Shown here one piece after another: positions 32,717 through 42,539 of a stretch of DNA of 64,000 nucleotides. The stretch covers positions 2,451,001 through 2,515,000 of the forward strand of contig OY540813.1 of assembly GCA_961205875.1 (NCBI GenBank), written 5' to 3'. The DNA is from Sialis fuliginosa (Eukaryota; Arthropoda; Insecta; Megaloptera; Sialidae). The position numbers were made by a program, and so were the translations under genes. The notes beneath the pieces were generated by a model. It saw nothing but the letters and a program-made list of their open reading frames with translations, was not told the DNA's origin and ran no database searches. How positions within the stretch are numbered: position 1 is the stretch's first letter; each line of letters begins with the position of its first letter.

Positions 32717-33649
32717 GTAATCAATGTTGTTTTGGTGCGATGGAACGTATCTACCGCGTAAAAAGAGACCTTACTGTATTTATAAATCCATACAGAAAAT
32801 TGCTTTTTTGAACGAGACGAGAAAATTTCTTAGTAGGTAAATGTATTTTTTACTTGTTTTAATGCAAGGGGGGGATGTGTGTAACCGTTATTCCCTATAG
32901 ATACGCCCTTGGATTTATTTTATATAACAAGGAAGTTTAATATATGAGTAGTCGGCAACCTGAGGAGGGCAAAAAAGTAAAGTTTAGTAGCACCTAGCTA
33001 TAACTCACGTATGCAAACTATTCTTTATAATCCGGGCCGCAGGGGTGGCCGTAAATAATTGTCTGTCAGCACGTTTGTAACAAGTTAAATAACAGTGGAC
33101 GTGTTAATAAATCAATTTGCGCGCTTTGCATTCTTTGGATTCTAAGCTGCGTAGAAATTAGTAGAAAGAAACTGATTTATTTCTAGGTTATGTTCTCAAA
33201 CGATATGCGATAATAATAATCGTTTTAACGGTGTTCGACTATATAGAGCAATATTGTATAGTCTAATGAAAAAATTAAGTATAAATTTTGCCCCCTTAGT
33301 TATTAATTGGGACCGATATTGGGCTTAGCGGTTTGGATGAAAAATGGGATAAATGGGATAAATTTAATTCCGGGGGTAGTTTTTTTTACGTGAAAGGGGA
33401 TGTTCCATCCACGATTTAGGTGGGAACTTTTCGGGCTCTTATTCCGAATCTTACTGAGAGTTCGTGGACAAAGTATCAAAATTTTATAATTTTTTTCTTC
33501 AAAATTTTTTTTTTCTAAATTTAATAGGTTGTTTAGGTAACAAAAATATGTTATTCGTGTTTTTGAAACATTTTGACTTATTTTACAAAATATGCTTCCT
33601 TTATTAAAAATAACACGCCTCGCAACTGGAGTATATACGAAATTTAAAC
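32717..33649. other. No gene seen
   Basis: Open frames on the minus strand (to 33749) run through ordinary AT-rich sequence and the transposon end at 33650. No domain or codon-use signal persuades me that they are real. Confidence 0.4.
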
Positions 33650-33673
33650 AATATACACCTTGAACCGGCCCTG
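33650..33673 (-). mobile_element. Transposon terminus, CAGGGCCGGTTCAAGG type
   Basis: Read on the minus strand the end is CAGGGCCGGTTCAAGGTGTA, typical of hAT-like termini and similar to the end at 10799. The opposite end and the target duplication were not found, so only this edge is annotated. Confidence 0.4.
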
Positions 33674-34200
33674 TGAACAATTCTTTACAATCTAGCAACC
33701 ATAGAAACACAGCCAACCTAGCAATATATCTCATTTTTATATCATACATCCCGTATGCTAGTGAGTCGTTGAAATGTCTCCATATGTAGAGGGAAAAAAA
33801 ACAAACACTGTTTTATTTTTTAAAAGAGATAAGAGTTTTTTTTTGTGAATGTAAAAAAACATCCATATCTACAACATAGATGCAATAAGTAGGTATATAT
33901 ATGTAAAGTATATATTAAATAACATTTAACGTTGGATATTTGGTCTATATGGATGTCGAACAAATGCCTTTTTGGCCGATGTGAAAACGAACTTTGAAAG
34001 TTTTATGAAATGAAACTTTAGACAAAATTTTTGAGGGTTTTCTAAGAAATCGCTAGATTTATTTTGTATGTAAATAATTGGGAAACTTTCGATGGTATAA
34101 ATTCACTCGAGCAAAAAAATAATTAACCCTGCAGTGGTAGCACCATATCACGTTTTTAAATACCGTAGGAGGGTGTCATTCTTAGTAGTTTTTTTTTTTT
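33674..34200. other. No gene seen; piggyBac-like end
   Basis: TTAA at 34123-34126 followed by CCCTGCAGTGGTAGCACC looks like a left end of a TTAA-inserting element. A related inverted end ACCACTACAGGGTTAA lies at 42993-43008. They do not obviously belong to one element. Confidence 0.4.
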
Positions 34201-34650
34201 ACTTCAATGTTCTGAATGAAATGGAAGTATTGCAATACCGTTGAAAAAATGTATCCGAGATAAAAGCAGATTCTGATTGTACTAACTTCAAAACGTAAAG
34301 AAAAGTTGTTTTCTGCATGGCGGCTGTGCGTGTGTCTGTGTCTAGAATTGTCTTTTTTTCACCATAACTACTGTAAAAATGCACCGAATTGAATTATTTT
34401 TGGGGAAAATGTTTGTTTTAATGAGTTCTCCAGACATATTAAGTAGGGGTTTTGGAAATATTCGAAATTTTGTGTCAATTATCGTTTAACAAGTATATAA
34501 TTTAAAAAAAATAGTTTAATCGAACCTAAAGGACACTTATTTATTTATGGATGTCCTAATTCACTTTGTATTGGAAACAAATGCAACTTAATCCAAATAT
34601 TAAGGATATTACAAAACTAATATTAAAAATATTTTATGTATGTATAATTT
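34201..34650 (-). mobile_element. Family C MITE, reverse orientation
   Basis: ACTTCAATGTTCTGAATGAA, GATAAAAGCAGATTCTGATT, ATAACTACTGTAAAAATGCA and TAGGGGTTTTGGAAATATTC are the complement of 26782-27346. The terminus nearest 34201 is recognisable; the far end fades around 34620-34650. Confidence 0.7.
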
Positions 34651-34710
34651 ATTATATCATTTCCATAACGAATATATATCATAACTCTATTTTTGTTTAA
34701 CAATGTAGAA

Positions 34711-35132
34711 CAGTGGCGTAGAAAGGGGGGGGATCAAGGGGATCAATCCCCCCCTCCCCCATGAGTCTACTTCATGAGAAAACTCAAAGACATTTTTTCA
34801 ACTCAGAGACATTTTTTTAAACTCTTCTAGTATGAACAAAATCAACTTTGTTTAAAATGCAATAGTTAATACGAAAAGAGTCTAATAAAATTTTATTTTC
34901 AGCTTTTTAGTCGGTTTTAAAAAGGCAAATTAATTTTTTAAACGTTTTTTTAATATTTTTTATTATACATACATGAAATGTACTGTATAATAAAGTATAG
35001 TTATCATGAAAAAAATCGAACTCGATATTTTAACGGAATTACACGTACTGAGGGTCCCTGAACCAAAAATATGAGATTAAATACTAAGTCATATCCCCCC
35101 CCCCCCATCGCAAAAAGCTATCTATGCCACTG
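34711..35132. mobile_element. hAT MITE, CAGTGGCGTAGA ends, intact target duplication
   Basis: Ends CAGTGGCGTAGA and, inverted, CAGTGGCATAGA bound 422 bp with a perfect 8-bp duplication ATGTAGAA (34703-34710 and 35133-35140). Just inside both ends are G or C runs (34725-34732 and 35095-35106), followed by GATCAATCCCCCCCTCC on the left. The rest is AT-rich and non-coding. The end sequence is close to the inferred right end of family B (5501-5507), so the two may use the same transposase. Confidence 0.93.
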
Positions 35133-35140
35133 ATGTAGAA

Positions 35141-35532
35141 TGTAGAGTATGTTATTAGAAGGTACAAAATATATTCACTTATAGATAAATGTTCTGAGAA
35201 CATAAACATCCCATTTTTATTTTAGTGTTGTTTACCGTTGCTATAAAAAAAATCTAGGAGGATCTATGTATAATCTATTCATAACAGGATACAATACCAT
35301 TCTAAACTGCAACATGAGCAGTTTGAGCAGTGTTTATTTTAGTTTACAGCAACATTAAGCTTATCGAGGTTTCTACTAGATGTATTTCTAACCGCTATAT
35401 TTAATATACATAGAATAAGACATAGCAACGTCCGAGACCATAGAATTTTGTTAACCTAACCTAAGTCAATTATATTAACGATTTTTCGTAATATCTCCTT
35501 TCTGGTTGGTCCAAGATATATAAAGACAAGGT
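35141..35532. other. No gene seen; 22-bp tandem
   Basis: AAGATATATAAAGACAAGGT and AAGGTATATAAAGACAAGGT (35513-35555) are a short direct duplication that runs into the fold-back arm at 35533. A CCTAACCTAA motif lies near 35455. Confidence 0.45.
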
Positions 35533-35570
35533 CAAGGTATATAAAGACAAGGTAGTCTCAACAATTCCTT

Positions 35571-35604
35571 GACCAATCAGCGTTGGCGCGGGAATTGACG
35601 TCAC
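35571..35604 (+). promoter_or_regulatory. CCAAT box, E2F-like site and CRE in left arm
   Basis: Within 34 bp are GACCAATCAG (CCAAT box), TTGGCGCGGGAA (good match to an E2F site) and TGACGTCA at 35596-35603 (perfect cAMP-response/ATF palindrome). These are sequence matches to well-known consensus sites. Promoter activity is inference. Confidence 0.5.
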
Positions 35605-35986
35605 TTGAGGGATGTATTCAAATGCTATAAATGTATAATAGAATATCAATTACACAAAATTCCTTTATTTATTCTTGTTTTCGTATTTTTTGATATTTTA
35701 ACAACACAGATAATCAAATAAATACAAATTCGACATAGCAAAATCATAAAGAGCTGTCAGAATCGCATAACGTATTGCCAACTTAAGAATAGTAAAAATG
35801 ACGCCTTCCCGAATTGACCAAATTGTCTGTGACAGCTTTTTTCTGATTTTACAATGTCGAATTTGTACTTATTTAATTGTATGTGTTGTTAAAATACCAA
35901 AAAATACGAAAACAAGAATAAATAAAGGAATTTTGTGTAATTAATATTCTATTATAAATTTATAGCATTTGAATACATCCCACAAG

Positions 35987-36021
35987 TGACGTCAATTCCC
36001 GCGCCAACGCTGATTGGTCAA
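35987..36021 (-). promoter_or_regulatory. CRE, E2F-like site and CCAAT box in right arm
   Basis: TGACGTCA at 35987-35994, TTCCCGCGCCAA and CTGATTGGTC repeat the left-arm cluster in inverted order. All three motifs are preserved, although the arms differ elsewhere by scattered substitutions. Confidence 0.5.
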
Positions 36022-36057
36022 GGAATTGTTGAGACTACCTTGTCTTCATATACCTTG

Positions 36058-36116
36058 AGACAAGGTAGTCTCATCAGCTACTTGACAAATCATCGTTGAC
36101 GCGAGAATTGACGTTC
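36058..36116 (+). repeat. Third, diverged copy of the fold-back tip
   Basis: AGACAAGGTAGTCTCATCAG, then CATCGTTGACGCGAGAATTG, aligns with the left arm tip, but the CCAAT, E2F-like and CRE motifs are mutated. It suggests a second, mostly lost element inserted next to the first. Confidence 0.7.
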
Positions 36117-36204
36117 ACTATCTGAAAAAATACAACTTGCCACCGTTTGTGAACTGGTGCAAAATCTAGTTAAATGAATATTTTAATAATAACAAAATGT
36201 TTAG

Positions 36205-36944
36205 AAAGGACCCCGCAGTTTTTGATAGGGAAATGGCTTTCAGTCAATTTCTTTGAAACCAACTGGAAAATATTCTCTAAATCATCCCGATTAAAAATCT
36301 CAATGGTCGCAACCGCCTAAGTTCCCGAGGTCTCGAGCAAAAAGCTGTTTTGTACCTAATACTGCAATAAAAAAATCGATATAGTACAGGATTTCCCAAG
36401 TTAATTTATTATAACAAATGGAAGAAAACTTTAAATACAAAAGTTGTCAGGCTAGACAAGCAGCATATTTTTAAAATAAATACATTTCTATAAGGTGTCC
36501 CATAAGTGTGTTACAAATCAAAGTTATATTTTTTATGACAACTAATTTTCTATTGTTTTTATTTTACAATTTAATATTTTTAATACTATCGCTAGTAGCT
36601 GGCGCTGACGGCACTACACATACCTTAACATGTTTTATAAAAACTTTATTATAATCCATAAAATAATTTGCTAGAACTTGCAAACTTTAACAACATAAAA
36701 ATCTAGAAATTAAATAAACAAAACGATACATAAAAATTAATTTCTTTGTTCAAAATGTCCTGTACTATATCGATTTTTTTATTGCATTATTAGGTACAAA
36801 ACAGCTCTTTGCGCGGGACCTCGGGAACTTAGGCGGTTGCGACCATTGAGACTTTTAATCGGGATGATTTATAGAATATTTTCCAGTTGGTTTCAAAGAG
36901 ATTGACTGAAAACCATTTCCCTATCAAAAACTGCGGGGTCCTTT
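36205..36944. mobile_element. 740-bp inverted-repeat element
   Basis: AAAGGACCCCGCAGTTTTTG starts the left arm and its complement ends at 36944. The arms (about 185 bp) include CAACCGCCTAAGTTCCCGAG, TTTTGTACCTAATACTGCAA and ATCGATATAGTACAGGA with complements at 36762-36850. The roughly 365-bp middle is AT-rich with no open frame. Outer flanks read GTTTAG and TTTAAA, so a short T/A target is possible but not proven. It is a typical long-TIR MITE, single copy in this window. Confidence 0.85.
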
Positions 36945-37204
36945 AAATTCATTAATTTATCAGTTTTCATTTGGTACCCCACTCTCCGAAATGGCGTAAA
37001 AAGAGATCCTATTATATATATGGTACCTATAGCCATATATAGGTATAATGAGAAAGTAATAACAGCTCGTTTAATATTCAAGCTCTATTGGACAATTTCA
37101 TTATAACATAACAAGTAAAAAGCAAAAACAAAATAAACAGTGGCAGCGGTACCATAAATCAAATCATGTAGTATTCATAATTATTCTGCGGAAACACGAT
37201 AGAG
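36945..37204. other. AT-rich spacer
   Basis: CTCTATTGGACAATTTCATT at 37082 contains an ATTGG motif upstream of the GC-rich patch that follows. Nothing else is seen. Confidence 0.35.
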
Positions 37205-37395
37205 TATTAAGTGCATGGAACGCGTTAGAGAAGCACCTAAGGGCTGGAATATCCCCGCCCTTTTACAACCACATGTCTTGGGGGGTAGTTTACGGTCGCA
37301 CTGGGCGCCGTCTGCCGGCGATACCATAAACAATGGGGGCGTCCCCATACGCGAGCTCACAGTGGCTGGCCGTGTTTACGGTAAGAGAGGTTATT
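37205..37395 (+). other. GC-rich candidate exon ending at a splice-donor-like site
   Basis: This about 190-bp patch is clearly GC-richer than its surroundings and not part of a recognised repeat. An open frame runs from an ATG at 37215 (start MERVREAPKG) to the donor-like TTTACG/GTAAGAGAG junction at about 37379. I recognise no protein family. It could be a first coding exon, a non-coding exon, or an island of non-genic conserved sequence. Confidence 0.25.
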
Positions 37396-37409
37396 TTAAA
37401 CATTTAAAC

Positions 37410-37714
37410 CAGTGATTCTCAACATGTGGGGGGCGCGAGCATATCGAGAAAAAATATTATTAAAAAATTTATTTAATTTAGGTACTGACATAATACAAAA
37501 TAAAATACACGTTTACATTTACACTGATATAATAAACTTTTAAATAAGATGTATTATGTACAAAGTATTTAATAATTGACTTATCTATATTAAATTAAAA
37601 ACAAGATTAAGATTAATTAGTGACTCCCTTGGACCTATCTTGCAGAGCAAAGTTTTTCGAAAGGTTTAAAAAAATTGTGTAGGGTCGCAAATACTAAAAA
37701 GTTGAGAAACGCTG
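37410..37714. mobile_element. hAT MITE, CAGTGATTCTCAAC ends, intact target duplication
   Basis: Ends CAGTGATTCTCAAC and, inverted, CAGCGTTTCTCAAC bound 305 bp, with a perfect 8-bp duplication ATTTAAAC (37402-37409 and 37715-37722). The CAG(T/C)G.TTCTCAAC terminus with a GGGGGGCGCGAG segment behind it is typical of Charlie-like hATs. A second member at 40728 shares GAGCATATCGAGAAAAAATA and AGTGACTCCCTTGG. Non-coding. Confidence 0.93.
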
Positions 37715-37722
37715 ATTTAAAC

Positions 37723-38060
37723 TGTATTATTTAAATATTCAACACAGTTTATCATTTCTTACTTTCATGTTATGAATGATATAATTATATTACCCTGTGG
37801 AAAGTGCTTCAAAATAATAAATTTTAGGAGCCCTATCGAAAGACACACTCAATGGGGTAAGTAAAAAAAAAAATTTCAGTACACATTTTTGGTCGTATCG
37901 AAATAAAAATAAGGCATTTTAAAGCTTCAAGTTTCTAGTTTTGAGATTTGTTAGCATACAATTTTTTTGAGTTATAATCATAAGAAATAGTGGGACACAA
38001 AAATTTTCCAATTTAAAAAAAAATTTGTAAGGGTCCACGGGCTTGGGAAATTTTTTTTCA
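37723..38060. other. AT-rich DNA, no gene seen
   Basis: Nothing recognised. Confidence 0.35.
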
Positions 38061-38745
38061 GCTAAACCAATGCATTGGTAAGTTAACTTTTTTATTCAGC
38101 TTTAATTTGTGTTTTTTTTGGTCCCTCTCATTTTTTTGCCGAGATATCTGACTTTAAATGAAAAATGATTCTTTTGTCTTCGATCATCAATATATCAGCA
38201 ACTAATAATAATTAAACAGTAAATTTAAGGGCAGTTTTAAAAACTATAATAAATTTCCTATAAGACCCTTTCATGACTTTATTAGAAAAAAAATGTTTTT
38301 ACCCTCACTATTAGTTTGAAAAAGTACAAAAAAAATGACTTTTTATAGTCTTTTTAGTAAATCTATCACTACTTTACAAATATTGATAGAAAAACTAACG
38401 ATGCCAGTTAAACCAATTCATTGGTAAGTTAACTTGTTTATTCAGCTTTAATTTGTGTTTTTTTTTGGTCCCTCTCAATTTTTTTTGCCGAGATATCTGA
38501 CTTTAAATGAAAAATGATTCTTTTGTCTTCGATCATCAATATATCAGCAACTAATGATTAAACAGTAAATTTAAGGGCAGTTTTAAAAACTATAATAAAT
38601 TTCATATAAAACCCTTTCATGAATTTTTTTTTACCCTCACTATTAGTTTGAAAAAGTACAAAAAAATGACTTTTTATGGTCTTTTAGTAAATCTATCGCT
38701 ACTTTACAAATATTGATAAAAAAAATAACGTTGCCAGTTTTTTTA
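38061..38745 (+). repeat. 346-bp tandem duplication
   Basis: GCTAAACCAATGCATTGGTA at 38061 and GTTAAACCAATTCATTGGTA at 38407 begin two direct units. Both contain GCCGAGATATCTGACTTTAA, CTTCGATCATCAATATATCA and CCCTCACTATTAGTTTGAAA. The units differ by small indels in T-runs and one short deletion, so duplication is fairly recent. Confidence 0.92.
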
Positions 38746-38814
38746 CAGCTTAATGTACCCCCAATAGTTCTGCAAATTTTGAAATTGTATAGTAACTCAC
38801 TTTAAACTAGGGTA

Positions 38815-39080
38815 GGGGGGATTACCCTTGAATACAACACAGGCGCCTCCACTGTCGTAAACAGGAACACACGAGTTTAGGAAAAACGTGAATACCGCAG
38901 CTCGCGAGTATAAACGCGAATGTTCAGTTCGCTTTAGGGTGTGATGGAGGTAAGAGGGGGGAGGGGGGGGGTTGTGTGTGTGAAATGCATTACGGGAATG
39001 CGGTTTGACTGCACTGAATCAAAAAAGGACATATACGCACACGCTCACGTTCCATGCTGCGTACGAGCGTAAATATGGCC
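38815..39080 (+). other. GC-richer patch, unassigned
   Basis: It contains CGCAGCTCGCGAGTATAAAC, a TGGAGGTAAGAGG donor-like string, a G-rich run at 38955-38971 and GCTGCGTACGAGCGTAAATA. CpGs are common relative to the surroundings. No recognised repeat or open frame. It may be a promoter or exon remnant. Confidence 0.25.
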
Positions 39081-39632
39081 GCGATCAAATGCAAAATCTA
39101 CGATAATATATGTATTGAAATGTAGAATGCATAAATATGTATTACTTTTTGTTTCTGATTTCGGTGATATGATATGAAATGAATCTAGATATATTTCAGA
39201 AAGATGTCGTGTTTTCTTTAAGGATGTACAGTCTGAGTCAAAAATAATGTAAATCTAGATGCAATGAACGATCGAAATCAAATTATGAATTATTCACTTT
39301 AAATGCTTATAAGAAAGTCAAATTGGTTTGTACACTACATAAACTATAAAAATACTTTTGTTTAAAACCTTATTATCCATTATTGTCAGATATAAAAACA
39401 AAAGAAGTATTTTATTGTTATAAATGACATAAATTATAATATGTTATATTTAGAACATATGTGGAACATACAAATGTAATGAAAATAACAATATTAGTAC
39501 TTCATATGCTTACATATATGAAAAAATATGTAATAAAAACAAATCATTACATTTCAGTACGTCATTTTTCTGTTGTGTATGTGTATAATTTTTTTCTATG
39601 AAACTTGTTCCTAAATATGTAAGTCAGATGTT
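39081..39632. other. AT-rich DNA, no gene seen
   Basis: Nothing recognised. Confidence 0.4.
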
Positions 39633-39774
39633 TACCTAAATAAAGGATAATTCAATTAATAGTCAAAAATTAAATAAATGGTAGACAATTTGCACGCTAG
39701 ATGTCACAAAGCCAAATAAGTATAACCTTCGCGCATCCATTTTTGTTATCCAATAGATTTTTCGTTATACAAAC

Positions 39775-40237
39775 TATGTCCTTCCTCAGGATTAAAGCTA
39801 TCTCCTTGCCAAATTTCATCAAGGTCGGTTCAGCGGTTTAGGCGGTTATTACACTATCAAATAAATATGTCAAAGATCTTTGACAAAGATTTGATCATTT
39901 TATAATCAATAAGAAGATTATCATATAATACTGGATTTTGTTGATATTCATATATTAATAATTATGTAACTGTAACTGTCAGTGATAACTTGGTAGTCGC
40001 CATTTTGTTTTTGACGTCAAAAAACTTTGATCAAATATAAGAGACTGTCATTAACTATGATAATAGAAATATTATGAAGGTAAATATTATAAAAGTTGAC
40101 TTATTACACTGTCATATTTCTTTGATCAAAGAAATTTTATCATATTTCTTTGATAGTGTAATAGCCGCCTTAGCCGTGAAAAGGTAACAAACAGACAGAC
40201 AGACAAATACACTTTCCGATTTATAATATTAAAATGG
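39775..40237 (+). mobile_element. Family O copy, interrupted by family D
   Basis: TATGTCCTTCCTCAGGATTA, ATCTCCTTGCCAAATTTCAT and GGTTCAGCGGTTTA lead to the insertion. TTAGCCGTGAAAAGGTAACA, a CAGACAGACAGACAA run and GATTTATAATATTA follow it. Removing the D element and one TTA restores the usual CAGCGGTTTAGCCGTG. Confidence 0.8.
39841..40169 (-). mobile_element. Family D MITE inside family O
   Basis: Ends GGCGGTTATTACACTATCAA and GATAGTGTAATAGCCGCC bound 329 bp, with TTA on both sides (39838-39840 and 40170-40172), a 3-bp target. It lies opposite to the copy at 25832 and lacks about 150 bp of it. The uninterrupted family O sequence confirms the boundaries. Confidence 0.9.
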
Positions 40238-40399
40238 ATAAAAAAGTATTCCCATACCCTCTAGAAAAAAAATCGTCATGAAAGGGTTAAGTGCGTAGAA
40301 TAAATGTTCCTTACTTTATATTTATATTCTTTATTATTTGACTGTACCTAAATAAAGGATAATTCAATTAATAGTTAATAATTAAATAAATGGTAGAGT

Positions 40400-40727
40400 A
40401 GTACTTTTCAAGTTTCTTGAACGTTTTAATAATGAATATAGTATACAATACTTTATCTAAAATATATTTCTCCATAGTTCCATTTGTGTGCTTGTTGGAA
40501 AATTAATTTGAGTTGAGCAAACAGTATTTAATTATTTATTTTCATGTTAAAATATCTCTAATTACTTTATATTTAACTCATTATAACTTTTGTTAACTCT
40601 TGTCTTGTATTATAATCATTTTACCGACAAATTACAGTTAAGACATTATGTAATTTATAAATCAGATCTTATATAATATCCATTTAATGTTAGCAATAAT
40701 ATTGTCATAAGGTACTTGGACTTAAGA
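40400..40727. other. AT-rich spacer
   Basis: Nothing recognised. Confidence 0.35.
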
Positions 40728-40990
40728 CAGCGATTTTCAAAATGTAGGGCGCCCCCCTCTAGGGGGCGTGATAAAATGAGCATATCGAGAAAAAATATTA
40801 TTAAAAAAAAAAAATTAATTTACTGAAAAAAAGCAATAAAAAATTTTTAGACATAATAAAAAATAAAATACACGTTTATATTTACACTGATAACTTATCA
40901 GTATTAAATTAGAAACAAGATTAATAATTATTAGTGACTCCCTTGGGCCTGTCTTGCAGAACAACAAAGAATTTTTGATTTATTTTTGAA
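40728..40990. mobile_element. hAT MITE of the 37410 family, truncated by family B
   Basis: CAGCGATTTTCAAAATGTAG at the left, GAGCATATCGAGAAAAAATA, then AGTGACTCCCTTGGGCCTGT, follow 37410-37714. The right end is replaced at about 40990 by family B, which therefore arrived later or joined by rearrangement. Confidence 0.8.
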
Positions 40991-41690
40991 TATTTTCTTG
41001 TATTTTAGTCGATATTTGTATGACGAGTTGAAGGAAATTTCACTAAAAAATTTAGAATTTTTGATTTCTTTTAAAGTTTCAAACCGCAGGTCTGTATCTC
41101 AAACCGTTCTCGAGATATAGCCTCTCAAAGTTTCAGTTTTTTCAAAATTTTGAAGAAAAATGGCTCTAACTTTTGAACGGATGGTCGGAATTAATTTTAA
41201 TTGACGGATTTGAAATCTGCGTGTTAAAATCTATATAATGACATGTATAATACTTTAAAATCCGACAAAAAAATTTTGGCCAAAAATCGACATTTTTTTA
41301 AGGTATACCCCTTTGAATTTTTTCGATTTTTCGCGAATTTTTTTTTTCAAGTTTTAAGGTATTATACATGTCATTATATAGATTTTGACACGCTGATTCC
41401 AAATCTGTCAACTAAAATCAATTCCAACCACCCGTTCAAAAGTTATGGCCTTTTTTCTCAAAAAATTTGAAAAAATTAAAACTTTGAGAGGCTATATCTC
41501 GATAACGGTTTGAGATACAGACCTGCGGCTTGAAACAAACAACTTTTCACGTTATTTTCTATACAATAAACATACTTTTAACGAAATCAAAAATCTTAAA
41601 AAATTTAGTGAAATTTCCTGCAGTGAACTTCAACTCGTCATACAAATATCGACTAAAATACAAGAAAATAAGACGTAGAGGTATTATAGT
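40991..41690. mobile_element. Family B palindromic element, copy 2
   Basis: The right arm is complete through AAGACGTAGAGGTATTATAG. The left arm has lost two pieces (including the stretch around TGCAG and the TATGTTTATTGTATAG block) but keeps CTCGAGATATAGCCTCTCAA and GACGGATTTGAAATC. The hairpin is thus asymmetric. The left flank shared by copies 1 and 3 is absent. Confidence 0.85.
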
Positions 41691-42539
41691 TTTATAATTG
41701 AACGTGTAAATTAATATTAAATGTTATTTTTGACTTTTGATTAAATGTTTGGGTTTCTCATAAAGATTTTTGGCACTATGATTTTCTGCAATTTTTTTTT
41801 ATTAATCCCTTCAAGTAGCATCACTAATACGGGCCTGTGACTGGCAGATTACGCGGCTGATCCAGCGGGCTTTGTGATATAAATCACTAAACCTGGAACA
41901 ACACTAGGCTCTTCTTAATAAGTTAGAGATACAAGTTAGATAAGATTTAGACCGAGTGAAATTTATGTTTCAGAGTTGTTGATAGACAATGCTACTACAT
42001 ATAGTCTAAAACCATTGTTGTGTTACTAACTTTCATTTTGACTTCATAATTTAGATTGTGTATTGCATAATGTTACAAACTATTCCCACGGCTATGTATA
42101 TTCTACACACTGTTAATTATTCCATTATAATTCAGGAACATATTACCATTTTCATGTATTTTGTATTTTTCAAAAGAGTAGATACATAAATCAAATAAAT
42201 TCTAGTTTGGAAAACTAAAAGACTAAAACATGCTGGATGGTGCCATAAATTGGCAAGAGAATTGCATAACACTGCAAAGTTTCAAATCGATACGACAAAA
42301 TTAAAAGTGGGTGAAAAGTGAGTTGTAAAATTTGTTTAAAATATTACAGATCAATATTACGGGTTGAAAAAAAGTTTCCTGTTTTGTGAACGAGACTTGA
42401 CACTCTCGTCCTGTTTCGTCTCGTGTGCAACCCTAGAGACATAGTTCCTTGAAACTGTAAATACAAAAGAAAACTAATATTATAAGGAAAATGAGAAGAA
42501 TATGTGTTTAGCACCATCCATAATTAAATTAATTACACA
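41691..42539. other. No gene seen; CGAGAC-rich transposon-like end
   Basis: 42375-42436, read on the minus strand, begins TAGGGTTGCACACGAGACGA with further CGAGA words. It looks like a hAT end with subterminal repeats in the style of 9038-9741, without a partner. Confidence 0.4.

Larger units (their letters stand above)
35533..36057. mobile_element. 525-bp fold-back element with promoter-like arms
   Basis: Inverted arms of about 228 bp (left start CAAGGTATATAAAGACAAGG; right end is its near-complement at 36057) surround a 70-bp loop near 35762-35832. Identity across the arms is high, including AGTCTCAACAATTCCTTGAC and ATTTATTCTTGTTTTCGTAT with their complements. No frame is open. The element is flanked on the right by a third, diverged copy of the arm tip in direct orientation (36058-36116). 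The superfamily is unknown and no clear target duplication is visible. Confidence 0.85.
39633..40399 (+). repeat. Block flanked by a direct repeat of about 55 bp
   Basis: TACCTAAATAAAGGATAATT, then ATTAAATAAATGGTAGA, occurs at 39633-39690 and again at 40345-40399 in the same orientation. The block between contains a family O copy with a family D insertion. The direct repeats are too long for a DNA-transposon target duplication, so they more likely record a segmental duplication or a repeat-mediated rearrangement. Confidence 0.75.

Noticed and set aside
33303-33749. 148-codon open frame on the minus strand
   Set aside because: It crosses a transposon terminus at 33650-33673, has no recognisable domain, and its composition follows the AT-rich DNA.
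12750-35465. CCTAACCTAA motifs (near 12752, 16580, 28440, 31634, 35455) as interstitial telomere
   Set aside because: Each is only about two TTAGG units; there is no array. Consistent with an insect but not telomeric.
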